In this document: in pieces, positions 24,764 to 34,280 of the stretch
Layout: each line of letters begins with the position of its first letter
Position numbering within the stretch: the stretch's first letter is position 1
NCBI GenBank assembly: GCA_903934325.1
Contig: CAIZNH010000035.1
Coordinates: 1 to 64,000 of the forward strand
Direction of reading: 5' to 3'
Source: an uncultured Alphaproteobacteria bacterium
GTDB lineage: Bacteria > Pseudomonadota > Alphaproteobacteria > Sphingomonadales > Sphingomonadaceae
DNA: 64,000 nt
Notes under the pieces: generated by a model
Told to the model about the DNA's origin: nothing
Database searches by the model: none
What the model saw: only the letters and a program-made list of their open reading frames with translations
Program-made: the position numbers and the translations under genes

Positions 24764-26289
24764 CCTATCGCAAGCGGCGGGACGACCGCGGCGGGGCTTT
24801 CGGCGGCAGCACGCCGAGCCGCGCGATCATCGACATCGGATCGAACACAGTGCGCCTCGTCGTCTATGGCGGTTCGATGCGCGCGCCGATGGTGCTGTTG
24901 AACGAGAAGGTGACGGCCAAGCTCGGGCGCGAGATTGCCGCCACCGGGCGGCTGGCGGACGAGGCCATGGCGCTGGCGCTGCGTGGGCTGAAGCGGTTTG
25001 CGCTGCTGCTCGAAGACCTCGGGATCAAGGATGTCGAAACCGTCGCCACGGCCGCCGTGCGCGAAGCCAGCAACGGGCCGGAATTTGTCGATCGGCTGCG
25101 CACAATCGGGCTGAGCGTGCGGGTGATCTCGGGCGAGGAAGAGGCGCTGCTTTCTGCCCATGGCGTGATCGGTGCTTTCCCCGAAGCGCGCGGGGTGGTG
25201 GCCGATCTGGGCGGCGGGAGCCTCGAGCTGGTGCGCGTCGCGAGGGGCTCGGCGGACGGGGCCAGCACCCTGCCGCTCGGCACCTTGCGCCTGCCCGAAT
25301 ACGCCAAGGGCTCGCAGGCCGAGATGAAGAAGGCGCTCGACAAGGTGATCCGCAAGGCCGGATGGGACTGCGCCGAGAACCCGCCCGAGGCCAATGGCGC
25401 GCTCTACCTTGTCGGCGGCACGTGGCGCGCCATGGCGGTGTTCGCGATGGCGGTGAAGGGTCACCCTTTGAGCGATCCGCACGGGTTCGAGATCGACACG
25501 GTGACCGCGATGGAGGTCGCCAATGCGCTGGCGGGGAGCGAGAGCGATGCCCTGCGCAGCCGTGAGCGGATTTCGACGATGCGCGCCGAGAAGCTGCCCG
25601 ATGCCGCGGTGCTGCTGGCCGCGCTGCTGACCCGGCTCGCGCCTGACCGGGTGGTGTTCTCGTCATGGGGCCTGCGCGAAGGCCTGCTCTATGATCGCCT
25701 GCCCGCGCATAGCCGGGCGCAGGACCCGCTGCTGGCCGGTGTGGCCGTGTTTGCCAGCCAGCGCGGCACCCCGCCGACGCTGGCGACGCGCATGGCGGCA
25801 TGGACGCTCGACGCTGCACCCGCGCGCACCCATGGCAGCGAAAGGCTGCGGCTGGCGGCGACGATGCTCGCGCTCGCCTCGATGCAGATCGAGCCCAACC
25901 TGCGGCTCGGACAGGCTATCGACTGGGCGCTGCACAAGCGCTGGATCGCCGTGGATGGCAAGGGCCGCGCGATGATGGCGGCGGCGATTGCGGCCAATGG
26001 CAACCAGCTCACTCCGCCGCCCCGCGTGCGCGCGCTGGCGAGCGAGGAGGCGCTGGAAGAAGCGATCCGCTGGGGCCTCGCGCTGCGGCTGGCACGGCGG
26101 CTCGGCGCGCAGTCGCGCCGCTCGCTCGAAGTCAGCCGGCTGGTGGTGGAGGAGGGTGCGCTGGTCCTCAGACTGGCGCAGAGCCACGCGGCCTTGCTGG
26201 GCCAGCCGACCGAGAAAGACATGAAAGCGCTCGCCACGCGGCTGGGCACCGGCTGGCGTGTCGACGTGGTGCCCGACAGCGAGGTTTAA
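24760..26289 (+). CDS. ppx: Exopolyphosphatase/guanosine pentaphosphatase (Ppx/GppA)
   Basis: A 509-residue enzyme of the actin-like ASKHA fold that shortens polyphosphate chains and may act on pppGpp. Phosphate-binding loop IDIGSNTVRLVVY is near residue 23 and the second loop VADLGGGSLELV near 155. The catalytic Glu region TAAVREASNG and a C-terminal helical domain are present. It is translationally coupled to ppk by ATGA. The stop overlaps the stop of the convergent transporter gene. Ppx and GppA activities cannot be separated by sequence. Confidence 0.94.
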   Translation: MTYRKRRDDRGGAFGGSTPSRAIIDIGSNTVRLVVYGGSMRAPMVLLNEKVTAKLGREIAATGRLADEAMALALRGLKRFALLLEDLGIKDVETVATAAVREASNGPEFVDRLRTIGLSVRVISGEEEALLSAHGVIGAFPEARGVVADLGGGSLELVRVARGSADGASTLPLGTLRLPEYAKGSQAEMKKALDKVIRKAGWDCAENPPEANGALYLVGGTWRAMAVFAMAVKGHPLSDPHGFEIDTVTAMEVANALAGSESDALRSRERISTMRAEKLPDAAVLLAALLTRLAPDRVVFSSWGLREGLLYDRLPAHSRAQDPLLAGVAVFASQRGTPPTLATRMAAWTLDAAPARTHGSERLRLAATMLALASMQIEPNLRLGQAIDWALHKRWIAVDGKGRAMMAAAIAANGNQLTPPPRVRALASEEALEEAIRWGLALRLARRLGAQSRRSLEVSRLVVEEGALVLRLAQSHAALLGQPTEKDMKALATRLGTGWRVDVVPDSEV

Positions 26290-27173
26290 TCGGCGGCTTT
26301 CCCGCTGGTTGCGAAGGGCGAGAAGTCGGTGTCGATGTCGTAAAGGTCCACGCCCTCGGCCTTCTTCAGCCGGTTCACCACCACATAGGTCACCGGCGTC
26401 AGCGCCGCTTCCCACGCCACCTTGAGCGCCCAGTTGGTGATCATCACGGTGATCACGGCCTCCGTCGTCCAGATGCCGAGGAAGGCGACGGGGTAGAAGA
26501 TCAGGCTGTCCACTGCCTGTCCGAAAAAGGTCGATCCGATGGTGCGGCTCCACAGGGCGCGGCCCTTGGTCCACACCTTCATCTTGGCGAGCACGAAGGA
26601 ATTGACGAATTCGCCTGCCCAGAAGGCGGTGATCGAGGCGACGACGATGCGCCAGGTGCTGCCGAACACGCTTTCATAGGTCGTCTGGCAGATCGCCCCG
26701 CCGGTGATCGCCGGATCGGCGCTGGAGGTGAGCGGGCGCTCGCCGCCAAAGCCGCTCGCGGCGCATTCCCAGCCGTCGAAAGCGGGCAGGGCGGTGACGA
26801 CATAGGACATGAAGGCAAGGAACAGCATCGCCGCCGTCCCCACCCAGATCACCCGCCGCGCGCGGGCAAAGCCGTAGATCTCGGTCAGCACGTCGCCGAT
26901 GACATAGCCCAGCGGGAAGAACAGGATGCCTGCGCCATAGATGAAGGTGCCATCGGGCGCGGGCCACCAGCCCTGCGGCCAGAACGGCACATTGACATAG
27001 GTGAGTTTGGCCGCGCCGATGATGTTGGACAGCAGCAGGATCGTCACGAAGCCTGCCATCACGAGATCGTAATAGCGGAAAGTCACGGGCGCGCGGGCCG
27101 TGGCGACGATCCCGTCAGTCGGATCGCGATCGAAGGCTGCGGCGGGATCGGCGGCGGGAGAGGTGTTTTCCAT
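26286..27173 (-). CDS. yhhQ: Queuosine precursor transporter (VUT/YhhQ family)
   Basis: Inner-membrane importer of a 7-deazaguanine queuosine precursor, 295 residues. About six hydrophobic helices are seen, and the family features GAGILFFPLGYVIGDVLTEIYG and NTLVLAKMK-like VNSFVLAKMKVWTKGR are present. The family is usually 210-240 residues long; the extra length is a hydrophilic N-terminus and an insertion of about 35 residues (FDGWECAASGFG...) between helices. The start at 27173 is the ATG nearest the conserved core. It runs towards ppx, and the two stop codons overlap. Confidence 0.85.
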   Translation of the reverse strand: MENTSPAADPAAAFDRDPTDGIVATARAPVTFRYYDLVMAGFVTILLLSNIIGAAKLTYVNVPFWPQGWWPAPDGTFIYGAGILFFPLGYVIGDVLTEIYGFARARRVIWVGTAAMLFLAFMSYVVTALPAFDGWECAASGFGGERPLTSSADPAITGGAICQTTYESVFGSTWRIVVASITAFWAGEFVNSFVLAKMKVWTKGRALWSRTIGSTFFGQAVDSLIFYPVAFLGIWTTEAVITVMITNWALKVAWEAALTPVTYVVVNRLKKAEGVDLYDIDTDFSPFATSGKAAD

Positions 27174-27234
27174 CGCCCATCGGGTTAGCGCGATTCCCTT
27201 GGCTCGCAAAGCGCGCTATTGGCGGGTCCGGCGC

Positions 27235-27311
27235 GCGCCCGTAGCTCATCTGGATAGAGCGCGAGACTTCTAATCTTGAGGCAGCAGGTTCGAGTCCTGC
27301 CGGGCGCGCCA
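27235..27311 (+). tRNA. tRNA-Arg (anticodon UCU)
   Basis: A 77-base cloverleaf with CCA encoded. The acceptor GCGCCCG pairs with CGGGCGC. D arm GCTC/GAGC, anticodon stem CGAGA/TCTTG with loop CTTCTAA (anticodon TCT), T arm GCAGG TTCGAGT CCTGC. It decodes AGA. A short T-run follows directly. Confidence 0.97.
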
Positions 27312-27447
27312 ATTTTTTGTTTGGCCTCAGGTACCGGCGGCGACATCCGTCGCCTTGGCTTCCCTCCGGGGGCCCGGCCCCTTCGGGGCCACCCCTGCGG
27401 ACGGCCGTTCGGCCTTGCGGTCCCTGCGGGACCGATGGGTGCATGCT
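27312..27447. repeat. Hairpin-rich intergenic element after tRNA-Arg
   Basis: Starts with a T-run, then TTTGGCCTCAGG and TTGGCTTCCCTC, followed by three short GC hairpins (GGCCCC/GGGGCC, GGCCG/CGGCC, GGTCCC/GGGACC). The two named strings recur in the same order at 40447-40525. It probably ends transcripts from both sides, and its sharing suggests a dispersed non-coding repeat. Confidence 0.5.
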
Positions 27448-28080
27448 TCAGGTGCTGGCACCAATTACCGCCAGCGCTTCGGCCTCGGAAATCACCTCGG
27501 CGTATTTGGCTTGCAGGTCGAACAGGTTTGCCTCGTGCGGGCCTTCGTGGCGGTCGGCGCAGGCCTCGCGCACCACCAGCGGGACAAAGCCGTATTGCAT
27601 CGCATCGAGCGCGGAGGCGCGCACGCAACCCGAGGTCGAATAGCCGGTGATCAGCAGGGTATCGATGCCATCGGCGTGCAATGCCTCGGCAAGGCCGGTG
27701 CCGAAGAAAGCGGATGGGTATTGCTTGGTGAACACCCGCTCGCCCGGCTGCGGCAGGATTGCATCGGGGAAGGCCCCCAAGGGCGATCCCTCGACGAAGG
27801 CCTTGAGCACCGGGGCCTTGCGATAGAACACCCCGCCGTCCGACCCATCGGGCTTGTAGCGGACATTGGTGTAGACCACCGGCACGCCAGCTGCGCGCGC
27901 GGCCTCGGCCAAGCGCACATTGCTGGCAAGCGCAGCGGCGGCGTCTGCCATGAACAGGGGCGAGCCTTCGGTGAGATAGGCCGTCACCAGATCGACGATC
28001 AGCAGCGCCGGACGCTGGCCCGGCTGGAGCCGCCCCTCATAGACGCCCGCGTAATTGTCGGCTGCCGAGGGGCCGGTCAT
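27448..28080 (-). CDS. Isochorismatase-like cysteine hydrolase
   Basis: A 210-residue hydrolase of the isochorismatase/N-carbamoylsarcosine amidase family. The catalytic triad is visible as Asp30 (LLIVDL), Lys119 (FTKQYPSAFFG) and Cys152 (TSGCVRA), so it should cleave an amide or carbamoyl bond. This family includes N-carbamoylsarcosine amidase and maleamate amidase. It is the last gene of the minus-strand arm of the GntR-controlled locus, and its start overlaps the CoA-transferase stop (TGATG). With hyuA/hyuB nearby, hydrolysis of an N-carbamoyl product is plausible, but the substrate is not known. Confidence 0.85.
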   Translation of the reverse strand: MTGPSAADNYAGVYEGRLQPGQRPALLIVDLVTAYLTEGSPLFMADAAAALASNVRLAEAARAAGVPVVYTNVRYKPDGSDGGVFYRKAPVLKAFVEGSPLGAFPDAILPQPGERVFTKQYPSAFFGTGLAEALHADGIDTLLITGYSTSGCVRASALDAMQYGFVPLVVREACADRHEGPHEANLFDLQAKYAEVISEAEALAVIGAST

Positions 28081-29288
28081 CAGATGATCCCGGCCGCCGC
28101 CAGCCGCTCAAGCTCGGCAGGATCCAGCCCCAGCCGTTCGGAGAGCACCTCGGCATTGTCCTGCCCGGGCGCTGCGGGCGCGGGGCGACGGATGCTCGAC
28201 GGCGTCTTCGAGAGCTTGGGAAAGGCGTTCTGCATCTTGATGCGTCCGCGCTGCTGCGTCTCCACCTCGATGATCGCCTCGCGCGCCTGGAAATGCGGAT
28301 CGGCGAGCATGTCGGGCGCGCGGTAGACCCGGCCGGCGGGAATCGAATACTCGATCATCAGCGCATCGACCTCGTCCACGGTGAGCGTGCCGGTCCAGTC
28401 ATTGATCAGCGCATCCAGCTCGTCCTGATGGATGCCGCGGGCGATGTGGCTGGAATAGCGCGCGTCGCTCGACAATTCCGGGCGGCCCATCGCCTGACAC
28501 AGCCGCGCGAAGATCGCGTCGTTGTTGGCGCCGATCATGTAGCTGCCGTCCTTGCAGCTATAGACGTTGGACGGGGCAATGCCCTTCAGCACTGATCCGG
28601 AACGCTCGCGGATCACGCCGTTGCGGTCATATTCGGGGACGAGCCCCTCCATCACCTGCAACACTGCCTCATACAGGGCGGAATCGACCACCTGACCTTC
28701 GCTGGTCTTCTCGCGGTGGTGGAGCGCGGCGAGCACGCCCAGCGCGCCATAGGTGGCGCAGAGGGTGTCGCCGATCGAGATGCCCATGCGGCTCGGCGGA
28801 CGATCAGGCTCGCCGACGATGTAGCGCCAGCCGCCCATCGCCTCGCCGATCCCGCCGAAGCCGGCGCGGTCGGAGTAGGGGCCGTCCTGCCCGTAGCCCG
28901 ACATGCGCGCGATGATCAGGCCGGGGTTCAAGGCGTGCAGCTCGGCCGGGCTCATGCCCCAGCGTTCGAGCGTGCCGGGCTTGAAGTTCTCGATCAGCAC
29001 ATCGGCCTGCGCGATCAACCGGCGGGCGAGGTCCTGCCCCTCGGGCACGCGCAGGTTGCAGGTGACCGAGCGCTTGTTGCGCGCGATCACTTCCCACTGC
29101 ACCTTCTCGTCGCCCTGGCCCCAGTTGCGCATCGGATCGCCCGCACCCGGCGGCTCGATCTTGACGACGTCTGCGCCCATGTCGCCGAGCAGCTGACCGC
29201 AGAAGGGGCCCGCGAGGAGCTGCCCCATCTCGACCACCTTGATGCCCGCCAGCGCGCTCTGATTGCCCAATGCGGCGTGCGCGTTCAT
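28080..29288 (-). CDS. Family III CoA transferase (CaiB/BaiF)
   Basis: A 402-residue CoA transferase. The typical start IKVVEMGQLLAGPFCGQ, the segment GADVVKIEPPGAGDPMR, the catalytic Asp in GYGQDGPYSD and a family-III C-terminus are all seen. The ATG at 29288 overlaps the stop of the upstream hyuB gene (ATGA). Family III enzymes swap CoA between carboxylic acids. Here it may activate an acid for cleavage by the HMG-CoA-lyase-like enzyme in the same cluster. Substrate unknown. Confidence 0.88.
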   Translation of the reverse strand: MNAHAALGNQSALAGIKVVEMGQLLAGPFCGQLLGDMGADVVKIEPPGAGDPMRNWGQGDEKVQWEVIARNKRSVTCNLRVPEGQDLARRLIAQADVLIENFKPGTLERWGMSPAELHALNPGLIIARMSGYGQDGPYSDRAGFGGIGEAMGGWRYIVGEPDRPPSRMGISIGDTLCATYGALGVLAALHHREKTSEGQVVDSALYEAVLQVMEGLVPEYDRNGVIRERSGSVLKGIAPSNVYSCKDGSYMIGANNDAIFARLCQAMGRPELSSDARYSSHIARGIHQDELDALINDWTGTLTVDEVDALMIEYSIPAGRVYRAPDMLADPHFQAREAIIEVETQQRGRIKMQNAFPKLSKTPSSIRRPAPAAPGQDNAEVLSERLGLDPAELERLAAAGII

Positions 29289-31174
29289 TCCGCCGCCTCC
29301 CGCAGAGCGGTCCAGACCGGCTGGATCGGCGCGGGAAGGCCTGTCTCGGCCTCGCAATTGGCACGCAGCGCATCGATGCCCGGGCCATAGTCGAACAGCG
29401 GCAGTTCCCCGCGGGCGGCCGACATTTCGGCGCGCAGGGCTTGCGTTGCGGCTGCATCCACAAGGCCCGCGCCGTCCGCCACCACGCCATAGGCGCGCGC
29501 GCCTTCGGGGGTGACGAGGCCCTGCCGGATTTCGAGGCCCACCAGCTCGGGATCGCGCGCCAGCGGGTCACCCCAGCCGCCGCCGCCCCAGGTGATGAAG
29601 TGCAGCAGATCGCCCGCCTTCACGGCGACGCTTTCGACCTTGTTGCCGACAATGCTCTGCGAGCCATCGGCGCGTTCCAGCACCTTCTTTGCCCGTGCGC
29701 CCGGATGCCCACCATTGACGCCCCACGGCGGCACGAACCAGCGGTCATCATGGATCGCGATCTCGCCATCGGCGAGGAAGCGGTAGGTCATGTGGATGCC
29801 GTTGCCGCCGCGATGCAGACCCGCCCCGCCGCTGTCGGGCGCGGTCGAATAGCGCTCGATGCGGAGCGGGAAGTAGCGCTCGAGGAATTCGTTGGGGACA
29901 TTGGTGAAGCCCGGCCACAGCGAGTGCCCGTCCGGCCCGTCGCCCAGCGGACGGCCCGGAATGCCGCCAAAGCCGATCTGGAACAGCTGGAACCAGTCGC
30001 GGCTGCCATCCTCGCGGCTGTCCCAGCCCGAATAGAACAGGTGCGGCGAGGAGGAGAAGCCAGCGGCGTTGAGGAATTCCGGCGTCTTCTGCCCGAGCAG
30101 CCCGCCCAGAATGTCGAAGATGCGGCCCAGCGCATGGGTGCGGCCCGACAGCGCGGCGGGGAAGTGCGGCTTCAGCAGCGAGCCTGCCGGGATGCGCACC
30201 TCGATCAGATCGTAGAACCCGTCATTGAACAGGATCTGCGGATCGAAGACCATGATCATGTAGATGCCGAAGAACATCTTGAACATGTTTTCATTGAGGA
30301 AAAAGTTGATCGAGGCGGCCGACTGCGGGTCCGTGCCCTCGAAATCGAGGATCACGCGGTCGCCATCGCGCCACATGGTGCAGCGGATCTTGTAGGGGCC
30401 GTAGCCCTTGCCGTCGTCGCAGATGTAATCCTCGAAGCTTACCGGCTCTTCCGCCACCGCCATCGCCAGCAGCGCCTTCATCGCGCGGTGGTTGCGCGCG
30501 AGCAGCTCCTGCGTGGCCGAGACATAGACATCGTCGCCGAAGCGCTCGGCCATTTCGATCACGCGGCGCGCGGCAACGCGGCAGCTGGCGATGAGCGCGT
30601 TCAAATCCGCCTGGCACCAGTCGGGCTTGCGGGTCTGGTGCATCACCAGCTTCATCAGGTCTTCGTTATATTCGCCCTTTTTCCAGATCTTCACCGGCGG
30701 GATGCGCACGCCCTCTTCGAAGATCGAGGATGCGCCGATCGGCATCGAGCCAGGGACCGAACCGCCGATGTCGCTCTGGTGGCCGAACATCGCGGTGTAG
30801 GCCAGCAGTCGCCCGTCCTTGAACACGGGGAGCAGCACCAGCCAGTCGTTGGAGTGGCTGACCGCACCGCCGCAGGAATAGGGATCGGACAGGAAGATCA
30901 TGTCCCCGTCTTCGATGGTGCCGTCAAACTGCTTGAGGAAGCCGTCGATGAAGCTGCCGAACTGTCCGACGATCATCTTGCCGGCGGGGTCGGAGATCAG
31001 CGGGAAGGCGTCGCCCTGTTCGCGGATGCCGGGGCTCATGGCGGTGCGCACGAGGGTCGCGTCCATCTCGATACGCGCATTGCGCAGCGCGTTCTCGATG
31101 ATGTCGAGCGTGACCGGGTCAATCGCGATGGTGTTGAACGGGGTGGTGTTGGGTTCGATGATGCGAGCCGGCAT
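29285..31174 (-). CDS. hyuB: Hydantoinase B / oxoprolinase-like subunit
   Basis: A 629-residue HyuB-family protein. The N-terminal part (TLDIIENALRNARIEMDATLVRTAMSP cut at the central Glu) and the C-terminal GGAGLHRGGNGIHMTYRF, GGWGDPLARDPE are typical. HyuB works with HyuA as an ATP-dependent cyclic amidase (oxoprolinase, N-methylhydantoinase) or as part of acetophenone/acetone carboxylase-like complexes. It lies four bases after hyuA and overlaps the CoA-transferase gene, so the subunits should be made together. Confidence 0.88.
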   Translation of the reverse strand: MPARIIEPNTTPFNTIAIDPVTLDIIENALRNARIEMDATLVRTAMSPGIREQGDAFPLISDPAGKMIVGQFGSFIDGFLKQFDGTIEDGDMIFLSDPYSCGGAVSHSNDWLVLLPVFKDGRLLAYTAMFGHQSDIGGSVPGSMPIGASSIFEEGVRIPPVKIWKKGEYNEDLMKLVMHQTRKPDWCQADLNALIASCRVAARRVIEMAERFGDDVYVSATQELLARNHRAMKALLAMAVAEEPVSFEDYICDDGKGYGPYKIRCTMWRDGDRVILDFEGTDPQSAASINFFLNENMFKMFFGIYMIMVFDPQILFNDGFYDLIEVRIPAGSLLKPHFPAALSGRTHALGRIFDILGGLLGQKTPEFLNAAGFSSSPHLFYSGWDSREDGSRDWFQLFQIGFGGIPGRPLGDGPDGHSLWPGFTNVPNEFLERYFPLRIERYSTAPDSGGAGLHRGGNGIHMTYRFLADGEIAIHDDRWFVPPWGVNGGHPGARAKKVLERADGSQSIVGNKVESVAVKAGDLLHFITWGGGGWGDPLARDPELVGLEIRQGLVTPEGARAYGVVADGAGLVDAAATQALRAEMSAARGELPLFDYGPGIDALRANCEAETGLPAPIQPVWTALREAAE

Positions 31175-31178
31175 GGTC

Positions 31179-33236
31179 TTAGCCTTCCGTCTTCAGAGTG
31201 ATGAGGATGTTGCCGACAGCGTCCACGGCCGCGCGGCAATCGTGCTCGACCAGCGTGGTCGAATCCATCTCGGTGATGATCGCCGGGCCTTCGATGACGT
31301 CGCCCTGGCGCAGCTTGGCGCGGTCGTAGATCACCGCAGGCCGCTCCTCGCCGCCGATCCACATCACGTGATCGCGGATCTTGGCGGCTGACGGATCGCC
31401 ATCGCCCTTGGACAGCTGCGCCGCGGGCAGGGCGGGGGCCTGCCCCTGTGCGACAGCGCGCAGGTTCACGATTTCGTGCGGCGTATCCATGTTGAAGGTG
31501 AAGAGCCGCAGATGCTCCTCGTCAAAGCGGGCGAGGATGCCTTCGATCCCGTCCTTCTTGAGGATGTCCTGCGTGATCGTCAGCGGCACTTCGAAGGCCT
31601 GGCCTGCATAGCGAACGTCGATTTCGAACAGCGAGGTGATCTGCTCTTCGGGAATGCCGTCCGCCAGCAATTCGCTGCGGGTCTGCGCTGCCATTTCGTC
31701 GAGCACGGCGACCAGATCAGCGATGCTCGTGTCCTTGGCGAGGCGCGAGAAGCTGCGCGCGGTCTCGGTGCGCATTCGCGTGGTCGCATCGCCCAGCGCG
31801 CAGAGCACGCCGGGGGAAACCGGCGAGATTGCGGGCCAGCTGCCCATCAGGCGGGCGACCGCATTCACGTGGAGCGGGCCGGCGCCGCCGAAGCCCATCA
31901 GCGCGAATTCGCGCGGGTCGTAGCCCTGCTGGACCGAGATCATCCGCAGCGCGCCGAACATGTTCTCGTTGACGATATCGATGATCCCGCGCGCGGCTTC
32001 CATCAGGGTGACGCCCAGCGCATCGGCGATGGTCTGCACCGCGGCCTTGGCGCCTTCGCGATCCAGCTTGAAGCTGCCGCCGAGGAGGTCTTCGGGCAGG
32101 TAGCCGAGCACCACATTGGCGTCGGTCACCGTGGGCAGCGTGCCGCCCTTGTTATAGGCGACCGGCCCCGGCACCGCGCCCGCGCTTTCCGGGCCGACAC
32201 GCAGCGCGCCGGTGAGCTGGGGCACGTGGGCGATCGAGCCGCCGCCCGCGCCCACAGTCTTCACGTCGAGCGCCGAAGCGCGGACCGACAAGTGCCCGAC
32301 TTCGGTGGTGCGCTGGCGGCGCGGTTCCAAGCCCTGGATCAGCGCCACATCGGTCGAAGTGCCGCCAACGTCGAGCGTGAGGATGTTCTCGAAGCCCGCG
32401 TTCTTCGCCACCCAGAGCGCGCCCGTCACCCCGCCGGCGGGGCCGGACATGAGGATGTTGACGGGGTGCTCCTCGGCCTTCTGGCTGCTCATCAACCCGC
32501 CGTCGGAACGCAGCAGCGAGAGGCGGCCACCAAAGCCCTCGGCCTCCAGCCGGTCACGCAGGTTGGAGACATACTTGCTTACCACCGGACGCACCGCCGC
32601 ATTGGCGACCGTCGAGAGCGTGCGCTCGTATTCCTGCATTTCGGGCAGGACTTCGTGGCTCAATGAGACGGGGATGCCGGGCAGTTCCTCGGCGGCGATC
32701 TGGCCGATGCGGGCCTCGTGCGCGCCGTTCAGATAGGCGTTCATGAGGCTGACGGTGAGCGCCTCGATCCCGTCCGCTTTGAGCTTGCGCAGCGCGGCGC
32801 GCACCGCGTCTTCATCGAGCGGGGCGACTTCGCGGCCTTGGGCGTCCATGCGGCCGGGCACTTCGACCGTATGTTCGAGCCGGGCGAGCGGCTGGGGCTT
32901 GGGCCACACGATCCACGCGGCGAGGCCTCCGGGCACGAAGCTGCGGGCGATCTGCATGATATCGCGGTAGCCCTGCGTGGTGACGAGGCCGACGCGCGCG
33001 CCCTTGCCTTCGAGCACGGCATTGGTTGCGACTGTGGTGCCGTGGAGGAAGTAGGTGATGTCCTCCGCGCCGATCCCGGCGGTGGCCATGATCGCCTTCA
33101 CCCCGTTGAGGATGCCTTCGGAGCTGTCATGCGGGGTCGAGGGGGTCTTGTGCCGCCAGAAGGCCCCGCTGCTCTCGTCGAACAGCAAGAGGTCGGTGAA
33201 AGTCCCGCCCACATCTACGCCCAGCCTGTAAGTCAT
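31179..33236 (-). CDS. hyuA: Hydantoinase A / oxoprolinase-like ATPase subunit
   Basis: A 685-residue HyuA-family protein, the normal length. The nucleotide-binding actin-like fold begins RLGVDVGGTFTDLLLFDE; later come LTLDVGGTSTDVAL and ALMGFGGAGPLH. The chosen ATG at 33236 starts directly at this domain; an upstream extension has no family support. In this family ATP hydrolysis drives opening of a ring amide or carboxylation. Partner of the following hyuB gene. The HMG-CoA-lyase-like gene is 19 bases upstream. Confidence 0.9.
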   Translation of the reverse strand: MTYRLGVDVGGTFTDLLLFDESSGAFWRHKTPSTPHDSSEGILNGVKAIMATAGIGAEDITYFLHGTTVATNAVLEGKGARVGLVTTQGYRDIMQIARSFVPGGLAAWIVWPKPQPLARLEHTVEVPGRMDAQGREVAPLDEDAVRAALRKLKADGIEALTVSLMNAYLNGAHEARIGQIAAEELPGIPVSLSHEVLPEMQEYERTLSTVANAAVRPVVSKYVSNLRDRLEAEGFGGRLSLLRSDGGLMSSQKAEEHPVNILMSGPAGGVTGALWVAKNAGFENILTLDVGGTSTDVALIQGLEPRRQRTTEVGHLSVRASALDVKTVGAGGGSIAHVPQLTGALRVGPESAGAVPGPVAYNKGGTLPTVTDANVVLGYLPEDLLGGSFKLDREGAKAAVQTIADALGVTLMEAARGIIDIVNENMFGALRMISVQQGYDPREFALMGFGGAGPLHVNAVARLMGSWPAISPVSPGVLCALGDATTRMRTETARSFSRLAKDTSIADLVAVLDEMAAQTRSELLADGIPEEQITSLFEIDVRYAGQAFEVPLTITQDILKKDGIEGILARFDEEHLRLFTFNMDTPHEIVNLRAVAQGQAPALPAAQLSKGDGDPSAAKIRDHVMWIGGEERPAVIYDRAKLRQGDVIEGPAIITEMDSTTLVEHDCRAAVDAVGNILITLKTEG

Positions 33237-33255
33237 GCCGTTTTCCTGTCTTGTG

Positions 33256-34164
33256 TCAGCTTGCGCGGGCGACAGCCGAGGGGAGTTCCCGCCCCAGCTC
33301 GCCCGCAAACCACTTGTTGGCGGCGATTGCCGCTTCGAGATCAATGCCCGTGCCTACGCCTGAACGCTCCATCATGTAGATGAGGTCCTCGGTCGCGATA
33401 TTTCCCGTGGCGCGCGGCGCGAAGGGACAGCCGCCAAGCCCGCCGAGCGATGCGTCGAACACCCTGACGCCCGCCTTGTAGGCCTCCCACGCATTGGCGA
33501 TACCGGTACCCCGCGTGTTGTGGAAATGGGCGCGCATCGGGATCGTGCCGGAGAGCACTGCGCCGAGCTTGCCGAACAATTCGCCTGCCTCGAAGGGCGT
33601 GCCGACCCCGATGGTATCGGCCAGCGCGATCTCCTCCGGCGCATCGATCGCCAGTTCCTCGGCAATAGCGAGTACGGTGGAATGCTTGACTTCGCCCTCG
33701 AACGGACAGCCGAACGCTGCCGAGATGGTGACCTGCGCGCGCATCCCTTCGGCGCGGGCGAAACGCAGCATGTCGCGGGTTTCAGCGAGGCCCTCGGCGA
33801 TGGTCTGGGCCTGGTTCTTCTGGCCGAAGGTGTCGCTGGCGACGATCACGCAGCCGACCTGATCGATGCCCCGCGCGCCGTTCTCGCGGGTGGCGAGCGC
33901 GCGCATCACGCCGCGCTTGTTGAGCACGAGGCCGACATAGGTGCAGTCCGGGCGGTCAGGCAGGCCGGCGATCACGGCTTCGGCATCGGCCATCTGCGGC
34001 ACGCGCTGCGGGTGGACGAAGCTCGCCACCTCCAGCCGCCGCGCGCCATAGCCGATCATGCGATTGATCAGCGCCAGCTTTGTGTCGGTGGTGATGATGT
34101 CAGGCTCGTTCTGGAGCCCGTCGCGCGGGCCGACTTCGACCAGTTCGATGCTGTCGGGGCTCAT
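33256..34164 (-). CDS. HMG-CoA lyase-like enzyme
   Basis: A 302-residue TIM-barrel lyase. Catalytic features of HMG-CoA lyases are kept: EVGPRDGLQNE at the start, ASFVHPQRVPQM, the metal-ligand pair HFH near residue 218, and GGLGGCPFAP with the active-site Cys near 238. It is followed by ATGNIATEDL. The family cleaves 3-hydroxy-3-methylglutaryl-CoA and related 3-hydroxyacyl-CoAs. It heads the minus-strand operon of the GntR-controlled locus, with a TTGTATACAA site about 50 bases upstream. It may act on a branched intermediate made by the CoA transferase; that is inferred. Confidence 0.87.
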   Translation of the reverse strand: MSPDSIELVEVGPRDGLQNEPDIITTDTKLALINRMIGYGARRLEVASFVHPQRVPQMADAEAVIAGLPDRPDCTYVGLVLNKRGVMRALATRENGARGIDQVGCVIVASDTFGQKNQAQTIAEGLAETRDMLRFARAEGMRAQVTISAAFGCPFEGEVKHSTVLAIAEELAIDAPEEIALADTIGVGTPFEAGELFGKLGAVLSGTIPMRAHFHNTRGTGIANAWEAYKAGVRVFDASLGGLGGCPFAPRATGNIATEDLIYMMERSGVGTGIDLEAAIAANKWFAGELGRELPSAVARAS

Positions 34165-34212
34165 GGTGAATCGCCTGATGAGAAACGGGGGTCAGGGGGT
34201 GACTTACCCAAT

Positions 34213-34222
34213 TTGTATACAA
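34213..34222. promoter_or_regulatory. TTGTATACAA operator for the minus-strand catabolic operon
   Basis: Perfect ten-base palindrome 49 bases before the HMG-CoA-lyase-like start and just past the GntR regulator gene. An identical copy lies at 35113. Sites of this TNGTATACNA form are typical for FadR/FCD-subfamily GntR regulators. Confidence 0.65.
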
Positions 34223-34280
34223 TTGCAATGCGGCTGCGACCAGCCGTGCCATTCGGAACCGGTCCGGATATCAGGCGTTG

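Noticed and set aside
27235-27311. tRNA-Arg as an integration site
   Set aside because: No integrase and no repeat of the tRNA 3' end further along; the following 12 kb looks like ordinary metabolic genes.
29270-31201. Plus-strand frame of 643 codons opposite hyuB
   Set aside because: Shadow of hyuB; no domain and biased composition.
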